Both the position numbers and the translations under genes were made by a program. The notes beneath the pieces were generated by a model, which saw nothing but the letters and a program-made list of their open reading frames with translations, was not told the DNA's origin and searched no databases. From Bin87 sp965116785 (lineage in GTDB: Bacteria; Chloroflexota; Dehalococcoidia; Lucifugimonadales; UBA3495), in the NCBI GenBank assembly GCA_965116785.1, contig OZ220731.1:434001-498000 (forward strand): DNA of 64,000 bases. Direction: 5' to 3'. Shown in pieces: positions 35,057-44,435 of the stretch (positions are counted from its first letter, which is position 1; each line of letters starts with the position of its first letter).

Positions 35057-35998
35057 TTACAGGGCCGCCAGCATGGTCGTCCCGCCGACGATCATCGCGA
35101 TGGCGATGCCTTTGGCCGCCAGCGCCCCGGGGCGCAACGATTCCTCCATAACGCCGAAAGCCCTCCAGCTCAATATCGTTCCGACGACGAACACGAAGAG
35201 TGGCCGCGTCGCCAGGATCGCCGACGCGAGCGAGACCGGTCCCAACTGGAAGGACCAGACGAACAGTATGATGGCAAGCTGAGGCAGAATCCCTTCTCCA
35301 ATTACGAAGGTTGCCATCCCGGATCCCGACCGGAGCCCGCGCGCCAATCGCCTCCAGTTTTCCGGTCGGCCATACAGGGCGAACACCGGTACCATTCCCA
35401 GTTCCTGCATCGCGAACACTTCCCACGGTGTGAGGTCGGTCAGCACCAGCTTGGCCAGGAAAAACGCCAACCCCAGCGTGATTGAGCTGCCGAACAACGC
35501 GCTGAGCCCGGGCGTCAGTCGCAGCAATCCCCTCCCGAACCGCTCGATTGATACCAACCCGACGCCGCATACCACCAGGGCGATGGCTGCCCATTGCGCT
35601 GGTGACACCGCTTCGCCCAATACCGCGAGCGCCAGCAGGGCAACCAGTATCGGATTGGTCTGGCTCACCGCGACCGCGCGGGATGCCTCTCCCAGCTTGA
35701 GACCCAGGAACAGCAGCAGCAGTCCCGTCCCCAGGCTCACTCCCGACAGCAGGCCGATGACCACGCTCTGCACCGGCGCCTCCGTGGGCCAACCCACGGC
35801 CAACACCACGATTACGCCGCACATCGACCGGGTGAGGATCGAGCCGGCGCCCAAAGTACCGACCCCCTCCAGGTAGTTGTCCAGCAGCCGTTTGTGCGCG
35901 ATGTTCGCAAGACCTAGCGAAGCGGCGCTGCAGATGGCAAGGATGATCCACACGGAAAACGCAACTACATTAAGAGCAGTATGGGGTTGCTGATCCAC
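35057..35998 (-). CDS. EamA/DMT-family transporter (start uncertain)
   Basis: The protein (about 313 residues) has ten hydrophobic helices in two halves of the drug/metabolite transporter fold. Features include AVAVSQTNPILVALLALAVLGEAVSPAQWAAIALVVCGV in the first half, the usual P..V/..E..T.. pattern, and ILATRPLFVFVVGTILSW in the second. GTG 35998 is taken as start, because translation begins just before helix 1 there; TTG 36004 is also possible. No clear ribosome-binding site is visible. The minus-strand TTATACT near 36040 could be the -10 box. The substrate cannot be inferred. Confidence 0.75.
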   Translation of the reverse strand: MDQQPHTALNVVAFSVWIILAICSAASLGLANIAHKRLLDNYLEGVGTLGAGSILTRSMCGVIVVLAVGWPTEAPVQSVVIGLLSGVSLGTGLLLLFLGLKLGEASRAVAVSQTNPILVALLALAVLGEAVSPAQWAAIALVVCGVGLVSIERFGRGLLRLTPGLSALFGSSITLGLAFFLAKLVLTDLTPWEVFAMQELGMVPVFALYGRPENWRRLARGLRSGSGMATFVIGEGILPQLAIILFVWSFQLGPVSLASAILATRPLFVFVVGTILSWRAFGVMEESLRPGALAAKGIAIAMIVGGTTMLAAL

Positions 35999-36082
35999 GG
36001 TCAATGCCGGCGTTGCGGACTCTGGGTAACAGCGCCGGCAGTATAACTTGAAACCGTGCGGGGTCCGCCGGGGAACCCCTGC

Positions 36083-36088
36083 TATAAT
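36083..36088 (+). promoter_or_regulatory. -10 element for the arylsulfotransferase-like gene
   Basis: TATAAT followed by CGCGCC, 38 bases before ATG 36121, in the divergent gap shared with the EamA gene. Confidence 0.55.
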
Positions 36089-36120
36089 CGCGCCGGAATT
36101 GAAATAGCGGAGGGAAACGA

Positions 36121-37248
36121 ATGGGCTGGTCAATTCACCATCCGGTCGGGCTGATCCATCACACGCCGGCGGCGTGCTACCGGGGGTACACCCTTTTTTC
36201 TACCACTCGCGGCGGCAAGGATGCTTATCTGATCGATATGGAGGGCAACGTTGTCCACCGGTGGCACTCCCCGGAAGGCATCCACTACTCCTACCTGCTG
36301 GACAACGGGAACCTGCTCTGCCGCACCCTTCCCCCGGAAGATGCCGGCGGCATCGAAACGGTGGGCGGCTCGTCGGCCAGCATCATCGAGCTGGACTGGG
36401 ACAGCAATCTGGTATGGGCCTACCGCGACAACACGCTCCACCATGATTATGAGCGACTGCCCAACGGCAACACTCTGCTGCTCATGTGGGACCCCGTTCC
36501 GGCGGATCTGGTGGCGCAGGTGCAGGGCGGTTTCGACGTGGACTTTGCCCCGGGGATGCTCGGCGACGTGGTCCGGGAAGTCACGCCGGACGGCGCCACC
36601 GTGTGGGAATGGCGGTCATGGGAACATCTGGACCCGTCCGAGGACGTGATCTGCCCGCTGGAGGCCCGCCGGGAATGGACCCACGGGAACTGCCTCAATG
36701 TCACGCCAGACGGCGACCTCCTGGTCAGCTACCGGCTCACCAGCGCCGTCGGCATCGTCGACCGCGCCACGGGAGCCTTCAAGTGGAAGTGGGGCCCGGG
36801 CGAAATCTACCATCAGCACCATCCCACCTGGCTGGACAACGGACGGGTGCTGATCTTCGATAACGGCGGCCACCGTCGCGGGGCTAGTTTCTCCCGCATC
36901 GTGGAGGTGGATCCGGCCACCAACGAGATCCACTGGGAGTACCAGGGAATGCCGGCCATTTCCTTCTACAGCTACAACATCAGCAGCGCCGAGCGGCAGC
37001 CCAACGGCAACACGCTGATCTGCGAAGGCGCGCCGGGCCGCATGTTCGAGGTCACCCCCCGGGGCGAGATCGTCTGGGAATACATCAACCCCTTCTTCCT
37101 CTACAGCGACGCCGCAGGTGGCGGTGGCGGCATGGAATACACCAACGCCACCTTCCGCTGCCACCGCTACAGCGCCGACCACCCGGCGCTGGCCGGCCGG
37201 GATTTGGACCCGGGTAGGCACGCGGCGCTAAATAACGTCCTGCGATGA
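36121..37248 (+). CDS. Arylsulfotransferase-like beta-propeller protein
   Basis: The 375-residue protein is made of repeated strands with NG(N)(T)L and G.(I/V)VW.(Y/W) units: LIDMEGNVVHRWHSPE, LLDNGNLLCRT, RLPNGNTLLLMWDPV, VTPDGATVWEWRS, GEIVWEYINP. This is the pattern of the ASST-type propeller family (arylsulfotransferase, PF14269-like). It lacks an obvious signal peptide, unlike the periplasmic enzymes. Start ATG 36121 follows GCGGAGGGAAACGA, a good ribosome-binding site. Activity is not assured: many ASST-like propellers have no known substrate. It may use phenolic sulfate donors rather than PAPS. Confidence 0.75.
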   Translation: MGWSIHHPVGLIHHTPAACYRGYTLFSTTRGGKDAYLIDMEGNVVHRWHSPEGIHYSYLLDNGNLLCRTLPPEDAGGIETVGGSSASIIELDWDSNLVWAYRDNTLHHDYERLPNGNTLLLMWDPVPADLVAQVQGGFDVDFAPGMLGDVVREVTPDGATVWEWRSWEHLDPSEDVICPLEARREWTHGNCLNVTPDGDLLVSYRLTSAVGIVDRATGAFKWKWGPGEIYHQHHPTWLDNGRVLIFDNGGHRRGASFSRIVEVDPATNEIHWEYQGMPAISFYSYNISSAERQPNGNTLICEGAPGRMFEVTPRGEIVWEYINPFFLYSDAAGGGGGMEYTNATFRCHRYSADHPALAGRDLDPGRHAALNNVLR

Positions 37249-37408
37249 GGGAAATCTGGTGGTGATCTGCTGTGCATGCCGCCTCTGGCAGACAGCCAAA
37301 GCCCAAAGCATTCATTGAGCGGACGCGAATTCCTAGTTCGGAACTGGCCGCCAAAAATTGCGGGGGCGACACCGTCGCCTCCGCTACTGACCGGACCGTG
37401 TAGACCGT

Positions 37409-38098
37409 TTACGCCGGCCGCACCCGCATCTCCCGCAGGTCGTCGGCGATGATGAGTTCCGCTTCAGTCTGCTCCTGGATGTCCTCAGGGGACCAGCCGG
37501 GGGCGTTTTCGCGCAGCAGGAAGCCGTCCTCCGTGATTTCGAACAGACCCAAGTCCGTGGCCAGCAGCTTGACCACGCCCGGCGCGGTGATCGGCAGCGC
37601 GCAACGCTTGAGCACACGGGGCGCGCCGTTGCGCTGGTTGTGCTCCATGGCAATGAACACTCGCTTGGCGCACGCCGCCAGGTCCATGGCGCCGCCGATG
37701 CCGCCACCCTTGCGGACCGGGATGCGCCAGTTGGCGAAGTCGCCGTTCTCGGAGACCTCGTACGCTCCCATCACCGTCACGTCCACCATTCCCTTGCGGA
37801 TCAGGCCGAAGGAGTCGGCATGATGGACAATGGCCATCCCCGGTAGGGCAACGACGTTCTGCCCCCCGGCGTTGACCAGGTGCCGGTCTTCCTCACCTGC
37901 CGGCGCCAGAGGTCCGTACCCGATCACTCCGTTTTCCGAGTGAAAGATGATCTCCTTGTCGGGCTCGCACTCCAGGTAGTTGGAACACAGCGTGGGCATC
38001 CCCACGCCAAGGTTCACGATCCAACCGTCCTGGAATTCCATCGCCAGCCGGTCGCACATGGTCTGCCGGGAGAGGCGGGGCTTGTCGGCGGTAGTCAT
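37409..38098 (-). CDS. CoA-transferase subunit B
   Basis: This 229-residue protein is the beta subunit of a 3-oxoacid (class I) CoA-transferase. The catalytic Glu sits in FHSENGVIGYGP, which matches the SENG signature, and NLGVGMPTLCSNYL and GGIGGAMDLAACAKRV are further family blocks. It lies downstream of the A subunit in the same direction, 65 bases apart, and would form the heterotetramer with it. The acid pair transferred is not clear: acetoacetate/succinate or another 3-oxo acid. Start ATG 38098 follows CAAGGAGTGCAACG. Confidence 0.92.
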   Translation of the reverse strand: MTTADKPRLSRQTMCDRLAMEFQDGWIVNLGVGMPTLCSNYLECEPDKEIIFHSENGVIGYGPLAPAGEEDRHLVNAGGQNVVALPGMAIVHHADSFGLIRKGMVDVTVMGAYEVSENGDFANWRIPVRKGGGIGGAMDLAACAKRVFIAMEHNQRNGAPRVLKRCALPITAPGVVKLLATDLGLFEITEDGFLLRENAPGWSPEDIQEQTEAELIIADDLREMRVRPA

Positions 38099-38163
38099 CG
38101 TTGCACTCCTTGTATTCGCGTCGCCGTTCTGAGGATGGCGCTGACCGGGCGGTGGGAGACTGC

Positions 38164-38862
38164 TCAGTCCCAGAGGCCGTCTTCAGGTATCTTGACCAAT
38201 CGGTCGACGTAGACTCCCGGCACGTGGACGCAATCGGGGTCGATGTCCCCGGGTTCCACGATGCTGTCCTCAACCTCCACGACCGTCACGTCCGCGGCCA
38301 TCGCCATGATGGGGTTGAAGTTTCGTTGGGTCAGCCGGAACTGGAGGTTGCCGAAGGTGTCCGCTCGGTAGGCCCGGATCAGGGCAAAGTCAGCCGGCAG
38401 GGGATATTCCAGCACGTAGGTACGTCCGTTGATCTCCCGGTGCTCCTTGCCCTCCGCCAGTTCGGTTCCGACACTAGCCGGCGTGTAGAAGGCGCCGATC
38501 CCGGCAGCGGCCGCTCGCATGCGCTCGGCCAGAGTGCCCTGCGGCACCAATTCAGCGTCCAGTTCGCCGTCGTTGTACATCTGCACAAAGGGCGTGATCT
38601 GCGACGGATGAGTCGGGGCGGTAAACGCGCAGATCATCTTCTTGACCTGATTCGCTTCGATCAGCGTACCGACGTCTACGCGGTCGTCCAATGAACCGGC
38701 GTTGTTGGAGATGCCCGTGAGTCCCTTGACGCCCAGCCGGTGCACGGCGGCCAGAAGGTTGCGGGCCAGGCCTACGTTGCCGAAACCCGGGGACATGAAC
38801 GTCATGCCGTCTTTCATGTCGGCAACGGCGGAATCGAAATCGGGGAAAACCTTGTTCTTCAT
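38164..38862 (-). CDS. CoA-transferase subunit A
   Basis: A 232-residue alpha subunit of the class I CoA-transferase. It has DMKDGMTFMSPGFGNVGLARNLLAAV, the glycine-rich CoA-site region, GLTGISNNAGSLDDRVDVGTL, and GTLAERMRAAAAGIGAFYTPASVGT, which match SCOT/3-oxoadipate CoA-transferase A subunits. The start is ATG 38862, with GGGAGCCCACC upstream; the longer frame is unlikely. The downstream B gene completes the enzyme. Confidence 0.92.
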   Translation of the reverse strand: MKNKVFPDFDSAVADMKDGMTFMSPGFGNVGLARNLLAAVHRLGVKGLTGISNNAGSLDDRVDVGTLIEANQVKKMICAFTAPTHPSQITPFVQMYNDGELDAELVPQGTLAERMRAAAAGIGAFYTPASVGTELAEGKEHREINGRTYVLEYPLPADFALIRAYRADTFGNLQFRLTQRNFNPIMAMAADVTVVEVEDSIVEPGDIDPDCVHVPGVYVDRLVKIPEDGLWD

Positions 38863-38940
38863 CGAGGTGGGCTCCCATTTCTGGTGTCGCCGCCACTCGC
38901 TTGCGGCGATGTCGTCGCCATCGGCGCGACGGGTGCGGCC

Positions 38941-38946
38941 ATTATA
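38941..38946 (-). promoter_or_regulatory. -10 element for the CoA-transferase operon
   Basis: Minus-strand TATAAT followed by GGCCGC, 79 bases upstream of ATG 38862. Confidence 0.45.
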
Positions 38947-39027
38947 CAAGCAACATAACCGCTGGCAACGCGCCTGACGGCGCGGGCTGCAAACAGCGCA
39001 ACTGCCGCGGTGAATGCCCGGTGGCCG

Positions 39028-39939
39028 TCAACTACGGCCGTCCGCGCCCGTTTGCAACCTGAGCGGAGCGATGGGGTTGGCGTCATCAGGGGGCAGCGCG
39101 AGGTCGTGAGTGCGCCCACGCCAACGATCCGCCAGAGGCCAGGACAGCAAGCGCTGCCGTTGAATGTCGCTTCCGTCGTCGGCGAAAGCCGTGTCCCCTG
39201 CGTCCTGATCGTCGTCGGGGTTGTCGGCGTCCGGTCGCCATGGCCACGGCAGGTGCCGGCGCCAGGGATCTGATCCTCCGTATCCGTTCGCCTCGGCGAC
39301 CACTGCCATGACCTGGTGGGGACGGTACACACGGTGGGTCGGTTGCTCCGCCAGTATCGCCTCATGGTCGATGGTGGCCCAGAGGGCGGCGACGGACGTT
39401 GCGCCGACGCTGCGCGCGCAGGCGATGTCCTGCGGCCCGTCCCCCACGTACATGGCTTCGCCTGGATCCACGTCCATGTTTTCGAGGACATCCAGCAACC
39501 CGTCGGGCGCCGGCTTGTACGGTCGGGCGTCGGTCTTGAAGTTCGCGTACTCAACCAGGCGCGCCAACCCGGACTCGCGCAACTCGATCTCTCCGAAATA
39601 CGGGATTTTGTCGGACAGTATGCCCACGCGCATTCCCCGTCGCCGGAAGGCGTTGAGCAGAGTGGTGACTCCGGGGTACAGGTAACGGCGATGCCCGTCA
39701 ATGGCGTGGTAGTGGCTGAGGTAGATGGGAAGGATGCCATCCAGCTCGTCCTGGGCTTCGGGCTTGCTGCCGAAAAACCACAGGAGGTGCTGGTGAAAGG
39801 GGCGATGAAACTCGGCGGCGACGGCTTCGGCGGAGGGTGGGGCGATGCCCAGCTCCGTTGCCGTGTCTTCCATCAACCCCAGGTGGATACCCCAGCTGTT
39901 CCACAGGGTCAGGTCCCAGTCGAAAATCACCGCCTGCAT
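39028..39939 (-). CDS. HAD-superfamily hydrolase
   Basis: This 303-residue protein has the HAD core: nucleophile motif VIFDWDLTLWNSW at the N-terminus, motif II region ILSDK, and the motif IV Asp in MYVGDGPQDIACARSVG. It resembles phosphoglycolate phosphatase-like members (subfamily IA) with an alpha-helical cap. The C-terminal 65 residues after about 235, rich in Asp, Pro and Trp, lack a family match. ATG 39939 is chosen; the frame runs further up but overlaps the metallo-beta-lactamase gene. The substrate is unknown. Confidence 0.82.
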   Translation of the reverse strand: MQAVIFDWDLTLWNSWGIHLGLMEDTATELGIAPPSAEAVAAEFHRPFHQHLLWFFGSKPEAQDELDGILPIYLSHYHAIDGHRRYLYPGVTTLLNAFRRRGMRVGILSDKIPYFGEIELRESGLARLVEYANFKTDARPYKPAPDGLLDVLENMDVDPGEAMYVGDGPQDIACARSVGATSVAALWATIDHEAILAEQPTHRVYRPHQVMAVVAEANGYGGSDPWRRHLPWPWRPDADNPDDDQDAGDTAFADDGSDIQRQRLLSWPLADRWRGRTHDLALPPDDANPIAPLRLQTGADGRS

Positions 39940-40001
39940 GGACGCCTCTCGTGGTTGGTCCGGGCTGGGTCGGATACCAGCGCGAAATCCGGGGTTCGAG
40001 T

Positions 40002-40805
40002 TCAGCAGTGACCCGGGTGAGCCTGTCCCCCGCCCCGGTAATCGATGGCGCTGGGCATCACGGTGGTGCCGGGGTGATCGGCCCGGCCGAGTTTGACCGT
40101 GACCGCCCCGCTGGCGTAATGCAGCACCCCGCTGACCTCCAGGGTTGGCGAATCGGACAGGTAGGTGATATCGCCGTCGGATTCGACTCTGAAAGGGCGG
40201 TCGTGGCCGGGATAAATGGTGTTGGCCGCCGCCACGATCTTCTGGATGCTGGCCCTTGCGTCGGCCTCGCTCCAGAAGATGATCGCCGGCGTGCCGCGCC
40301 CGATGGCGCCGGCGTCGGACATGGCGTCGCCGCCGATGCACACCGCGCCGGCTCCGGTTTCGACCACGACGCTGATGTGGCCGCGAGTATGCCCCGGAGT
40401 CTCAATGATCCTGACCCCCGGCTCCAACTCGGTTTCACCGCTGACGGCGTTGACCTTCTGCTGCAGGAGAGTGTCCGCGAAGTACCTCGCGGTGGCCAGG
40501 TCGCCGACCCGAGGGTTACGACTGTATTCCAGCTCGTCGGCGTGGATGACTATCTCGGCGTTGGGGAACAGATCGGTATTTTGGGAGTGGTCCCAGTGAG
40601 CGTGCGTTAGAATCACCCGGCCGATGTCATCCGTGGAAATGCCGTGAGCGGCCAACTCGTCGACCAGCATGTTGCGGCGGCCAAAATGCGCCACGTCCAC
40701 GATAGAGAGCACCTCTCCGCGGATCAGCGTCACGGTGCACAGCCCCAAGCGGGTCTGGTCGGTGTTTATGGAGTAACCGCCCATAATGATTTCCAGTTCC
40801 GGCAT
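40002..40805 (-). CDS. Metallo-beta-lactamase-fold hydrolase
   Basis: The 267-residue protein has the MBL motif LTHAHWDHSQNTDLFPNA (HxHxDH), further His in ETPGHTRGHISVVVE, Asp in CIGGDAMSD, and a terminal YPGHDRPF. These give the two-metal site of glyoxalase II-like or N-acyl-homoserine lactonase-like hydrolases. Start ATG 40805 follows GGCGGAGGGACATT, a good ribosome-binding site. It is divergent from the amidohydrolase at 40914; the interval is 108 bases. The substrate is unknown, likely an ester or lactone. Confidence 0.87.
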   Translation of the reverse strand: MPELEIIMGGYSINTDQTRLGLCTVTLIRGEVLSIVDVAHFGRRNMLVDELAAHGISTDDIGRVILTHAHWDHSQNTDLFPNAEIVIHADELEYSRNPRVGDLATARYFADTLLQQKVNAVSGETELEPGVRIIETPGHTRGHISVVVETGAGAVCIGGDAMSDAGAIGRGTPAIIFWSEADARASIQKIVAAANTIYPGHDRPFRVESDGDITYLSDSPTLEVSGVLHYASGAVTVKLGRADHPGTTVMPSAIDYRGGGQAHPGHC

Positions 40806-40858
40806 AATGTCCCTCCGCCAGAAGTCGCAACTGGTCTCTGAAAGCCCTGATCGTCGCG

Positions 40859-40864
40859 ATTATA
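40859..40864 (-). promoter_or_regulatory. -10 element for the MBL gene
   Basis: Minus-strand TATAATCGCGAC, about 54 bases upstream of ATG 40805. Confidence 0.5.
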
Positions 40865-40913
40865 GCACCGCGCCTGTCGCGGCTCGGAGACGCCACTGCC
40901 CTCTTACTCGCTG

Positions 40914-42437
40914 ATGACGCCTCCAGTAGATATCGTATTCCTCGACGGGAAAGTCCTCGCCGGCGCAGACGGTCCCACCGCGCTGGCCGTGGCCGGCGGA
41001 AAGGTTCTCGCGACAGGCAGTGATCGCGACATTCGACGGTTGACTACGCGCCACACCACCGTGTTGGGCTGCGGCGGCCGCAGGGTCATCCCGGGCATTG
41101 TGGACGCGCATTGCCACGTATTGGCGACGGCTGCCAACGGCCGGCGCGTCGATTGCCGGCCAGCCACCACACCCGATGTAGACGCGATCGTCGACGCGTT
41201 ACGCCGTGCCACTCCGACTCGCGACGATTGGATTCGTGGCTACGGATATGACGACTCTCCCGTGGGCTTGGGCCGGCACCTGACCCGAGAAGATCTGGAC
41301 CGTGTTTCCACAGCGAGGCCCGTCCGGGTGGACCATCGTTCCGGGCACGCGTGCGCGCTCAACAGCGCCGCGCTGGCAACCGTGGGCATCGACCTGCGCG
41401 CGACGGACCCGCCCGCTGGCGTGATTGTGAGAGATCCGGACGGCCAGCCTACCGGACTGCTGCTGGAACCGGCCGATTGGCTGCGGGGTCGAATTGGAGG
41501 ACCCGAGGATATTTCACCGGGGGAGACGGGAAAAGCTCTGCGTGATTTCGGCGACAGGATGCTGGCCTATGGCATAACTGCCGTCACGGACGCGGGACCG
41601 AGCAATGGTTTGGACCGGTGGCGATATTTCGAAGCGATGATCGCCGACGGCACGCTACCGCTGCGGTTGACCATGATGGTCGGCTTCGACCGGTTGGAAG
41701 AGATGCTGAACGGCGGATGGGGATACGGAGCCACCGCCAACGGGGGCCTGCTGGACGTAGGCCACGCCAAGATCATGCTCACGGTGTCCACCGGTCAATT
41801 GCGACCCGATCCTGCGCAGTTGGGCGAAATGGTGACTCACGCTCATCAATCGGGTTTTCCCGTCGCAATCCACGCGGTGGAGCAGGACGCCGTCGTCGCG
41901 TCCGCGCTGGCCATCGGTGACACTGCGGTTCTTCGGCGTGCCGACGGCAGCCGGATTCCAGACCGTATCGAGCACTGCGCCGAATGTCCGCCGGATGTGC
42001 TGGAGTTGGTGGCCCAGAGCGGGGCGAGGGCAGTTCCCAATCCTGGGTTTTTGCACTACGACGGGGAGCGATATCTCTGCACCGTCGCGGCCGATCTCGT
42101 GGCCCATCTTTACCCGGTGGGAGCGTTGGTCGGCCGCGGTGTTCCTACCGCACTGGGCTCCGACGCGCCGGTAATAGAGCCGAACCCGTGGGCGTCGATG
42201 GCGGCCGCGGTGACTCGCCAATCGGCCGGCGGGACCCACCTCGGCGGAGTCGCGGTCAAGTCGGTGGCGGAAGCACTGGGCTTGCACTCGGGGCAAAGGC
42301 ACATAGCGCCGGGCATGGCCGCGGACCTGGCGGTGATTGAACCCGACCCGCTGTCGATGTCGCCTGGGGACTTGCCCGACGTGCGCGCGGCGGTCACTAT
42401 CGTGGCCGGCCGGCTAGCTTGGCGCAACGGGGTTTAG
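40914..42437 (+). CDS. Amidohydrolase (YtcJ-like)
   Basis: A 507-residue metal-dependent amidohydrolase. The first metal ligands are in PGIVDAHCHVLA; further conserved pieces are VDHRSGHACALNS and FPVAIHAVEQDAV, DRIEHCAECPPDVLELV, and TALGSDAPVIEPNPWASMAAAV, with the catalytic Asp in GSDAP. The N-terminal and C-terminal strands form the small beta-sandwich seen in the family (PPVDIVFLDGKVLA, ADLAVIEPDPL). YtcJ-like enzymes often act on amides or lactams of unknown identity. Start ATG 40914 is directly after a short divergent interval; the ribosome-binding site is weak. Confidence 0.88.
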   Translation: MTPPVDIVFLDGKVLAGADGPTALAVAGGKVLATGSDRDIRRLTTRHTTVLGCGGRRVIPGIVDAHCHVLATAANGRRVDCRPATTPDVDAIVDALRRATPTRDDWIRGYGYDDSPVGLGRHLTREDLDRVSTARPVRVDHRSGHACALNSAALATVGIDLRATDPPAGVIVRDPDGQPTGLLLEPADWLRGRIGGPEDISPGETGKALRDFGDRMLAYGITAVTDAGPSNGLDRWRYFEAMIADGTLPLRLTMMVGFDRLEEMLNGGWGYGATANGGLLDVGHAKIMLTVSTGQLRPDPAQLGEMVTHAHQSGFPVAIHAVEQDAVVASALAIGDTAVLRRADGSRIPDRIEHCAECPPDVLELVAQSGARAVPNPGFLHYDGERYLCTVAADLVAHLYPVGALVGRGVPTALGSDAPVIEPNPWASMAAAVTRQSAGGTHLGGVAVKSVAEALGLHSGQRHIAPGMAADLAVIEPDPLSMSPGDLPDVRAAVTIVAGRLAWRNGV

Positions 42438-42495
42438 CGCCACCTGTCGGGAGCCGGACTGCCGTCTATCTGGCTTGAGCCTCAAGCCAACTGAA

Positions 42496-42527
42496 TTGGC
42501 GCTCCGGCGGTGTGCCCGGAGCGCCAA
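42496..42527. terminator. Bidirectional terminator hairpin
   Basis: Stem TTGGCGCTCCGG / CCGGAGCGCCAA (12 bases) with an 8-base loop lies between the convergent amidohydrolase and PEP-mutase-like genes. Confidence 0.7.
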
Positions 42528-42553
42528 AAGTTACACTATGCGCTTGACGGCGG

Positions 42554-43441
42554 CTAATGGCCGACGCGGTCCTGGAATTCCCGTTCGGTAGTGGCTGCTT
42601 CCACCGCCTGGTATTCGGGAAGGCTGATCAGCGCCTCCACCTCGGCCCGGCGTTGGGCAACCTCTGCCGCGCCGATGCCGATGTGGCCGGTGTCGCGAAG
42701 GCTGGTGTACGCCTGCTGAATGCCCTGCACCGCCGCAATGGCCGGCGTTGTGGCGTAGATGATGACCTTGTAGCCCAGCTCCTCGTATTCCTGCACGCTG
42801 ATGTCGTCGGTGCCCGCGATGACCAGCAGCGGCACGTCGGGCACGCCGGCGCGGAATGTAGCCAGGTCCTCGCGCTGGCGCACACCCCGGGGCATCACCA
42901 CGTCCACCCCCAGGTCGCGCAGGGCATTGCCCCGCTGGATGGCATCCTCCATGTCCCCTTCGACGGCGGTGAAGGAATCGGTTCGCCCGATGATCAGGAA
43001 ATCGGGGTCGCTGCGGGCTTCCAGGGCATAGCGCATCTTTTCCAGGAACTCGTCGATGGGGATCACGTGCTCCAGGCCGGCGTGGTAGGACGCCCGCTTC
43101 GGGAACACCTGGTCCTCGATGTGGATCCCGCAGATGCCCGCCCGCTCGAACGTGCGCACGGTGTGCATGGTGTGCACCGGATCGCCGTAGCCGGCTCCGG
43201 CGTCGCAGATCACCGGCAGAGGCACCGATTTGGCAACACGCTGGGCGACGTCGACCTGCTCGGTCAGCGTCATCAACGGTTCTGTGACGGCAAGGTGGGC
43301 GCCGCTCATGTATCCGCCCACGTACACGGTGTCGAACCCCAACGACTGCACCACGCGCGCGGACATCGGGTCGTAGGCGCCCGGGGCGACTATGGTTTCA
43401 CCGGCGGTAAGTCGGCTTTTCAAATCGGAACGCAGAGACAT
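42554..43441 (-). CDS. Isocitrate lyase/PEP mutase-family protein
   Basis: This 295-residue (beta/alpha)8 protein belongs to the isocitrate lyase/PEP mutase superfamily. Signature pieces are PGAYDPMSARVVQSLGFDTVYVGGYMSG, VICDAGAGYGDPVHTMHTVRTFERAGICGIHIEDQ, where Asp and Glu bind Mg, and PDFLIIGRTDSF. The PKRASYHAGLEHVI loop differs from the KKCG of classic isocitrate lyase and from the methylisocitrate lyase wording, so it may be an oxaloacetate decarboxylase-like or carboxyvinyl-carboxyphosphonate mutase-like enzyme. Start ATG 43441 has GGAGGT eight bases upstream. Exact reaction is undetermined. Confidence 0.85.
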   Translation of the reverse strand: MSLRSDLKSRLTAGETIVAPGAYDPMSARVVQSLGFDTVYVGGYMSGAHLAVTEPLMTLTEQVDVAQRVAKSVPLPVICDAGAGYGDPVHTMHTVRTFERAGICGIHIEDQVFPKRASYHAGLEHVIPIDEFLEKMRYALEARSDPDFLIIGRTDSFTAVEGDMEDAIQRGNALRDLGVDVVMPRGVRQREDLATFRAGVPDVPLLVIAGTDDISVQEYEELGYKVIIYATTPAIAAVQGIQQAYTSLRDTGHIGIGAAEVAQRRAEVEALISLPEYQAVEAATTEREFQDRVGH

Positions 43442-43559
43442 TTGAGTGCACCTCCGGTCGGGCAGGTTTGATGGTCGGGATCGCGTCGCCAAGCGTACCA
43501 TACCGGGGCCTGACGGATTGGCCGGGTACAGGCGCGACCGCCGGGATGCACACTCTGGG

Positions 43560-44384
43560 CTAGATGGGAAAGGCCCGCTCCAGCGTCTGTCTCTGATCCG
43601 TCGTCAGGCTCCAGCCGGAGGCTGCGCAGTTGGCCTCGGTTCGCTCCACACTGTTGGACTTGGGGATGGCGATGATCCCCTCCTGGTCGGCCACCCAGTT
43701 CAGCGCGACCTGGGCCGCCGTTTTCCCAACCTCGCCGGCGATTTGTTCCAGCACGTCACTGTCGCGGTTCCGGCCCAACGCCCGGCGCAGGCGGCCGCCC
43801 CGGTTGCCCGCCAGCGCTCCTTCGTGGAGCGGTGAGTACGCAATCACGGTCATGTTGTTTCGGCGGCAGTACGGGATCACGTCGCGCTCGGCGCTGCGCC
43901 GGCGCAGGTTGTACAGGATCTGGTTAGAAACGATGGGCACGTTGGGCATGGCCGCCTGCGCCTCCCGCATCTCGCCGACCGAAAAGTTGCTGACGCCCAC
44001 GTGCGTTACGACGCCGTCGGATACGAGTCGGTCCATGGCGCGCATGGTTTCGACGATGGGCACCCTGGGGTTTGGCCAATGGATCTGGTACAGGTCGATG
44101 CGGTCCACGGCCAGCAGACGCAGGCTTTGCTCGGCGGCCTTGAGCACTTCGTCGTAGCGCAGATGGCTTCCCAGGACCTTGGTCGCCACGATGACCTGGT
44201 CCCGGATGCCTGCGATCGCCTCTCCCACGGCGGCCTCGGTGCGGTACATCTCGGCGGTGTCGATGAGGTTTGCGCCCAGTTCGACGCCGCGCCGCAGGGG
44301 TTCGGGCCCGCCCGTGTATCGCCAGGTGCCCAACCCAATCTTCGGGACCATCAGATCCGACGATCCCAACCGTTCGTAGTTCAT
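43560..44384 (-). CDS. Aldo/keto reductase
   Basis: The 274-residue protein is an NADPH-dependent aldo/keto reductase. It has MVPKIGLGTWRYTGGPEPL, the tetrad Asp and Tyr in LIDTAEMYRTEAAVGEAI, Lys in VIVATKVLG, and His in LYQIHWPNP. The cofactor segment at the C-terminus is IAIPKSNSVERTEANCAASG. ATG 44384 is chosen; a TTG at 44414 would add ten residues. It converges with no gene and reads toward the PEP-mutase-like gene, 118 bases before it. Carbonyl substrate unknown. Confidence 0.9.
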   Translation of the reverse strand: MNYERLGSSDLMVPKIGLGTWRYTGGPEPLRRGVELGANLIDTAEMYRTEAAVGEAIAGIRDQVIVATKVLGSHLRYDEVLKAAEQSLRLLAVDRIDLYQIHWPNPRVPIVETMRAMDRLVSDGVVTHVGVSNFSVGEMREAQAAMPNVPIVSNQILYNLRRRSAERDVIPYCRRNNMTVIAYSPLHEGALAGNRGGRLRRALGRNRDSDVLEQIAGEVGKTAAQVALNWVADQEGIIAIPKSNSVERTEANCAASGWSLTTDQRQTLERAFPI

Positions 44385-44435
44385 GCCCACTGTTTCCTCG
44401 TTCCTTTTAATCAAGATGATCGAATTTCCGCGCGG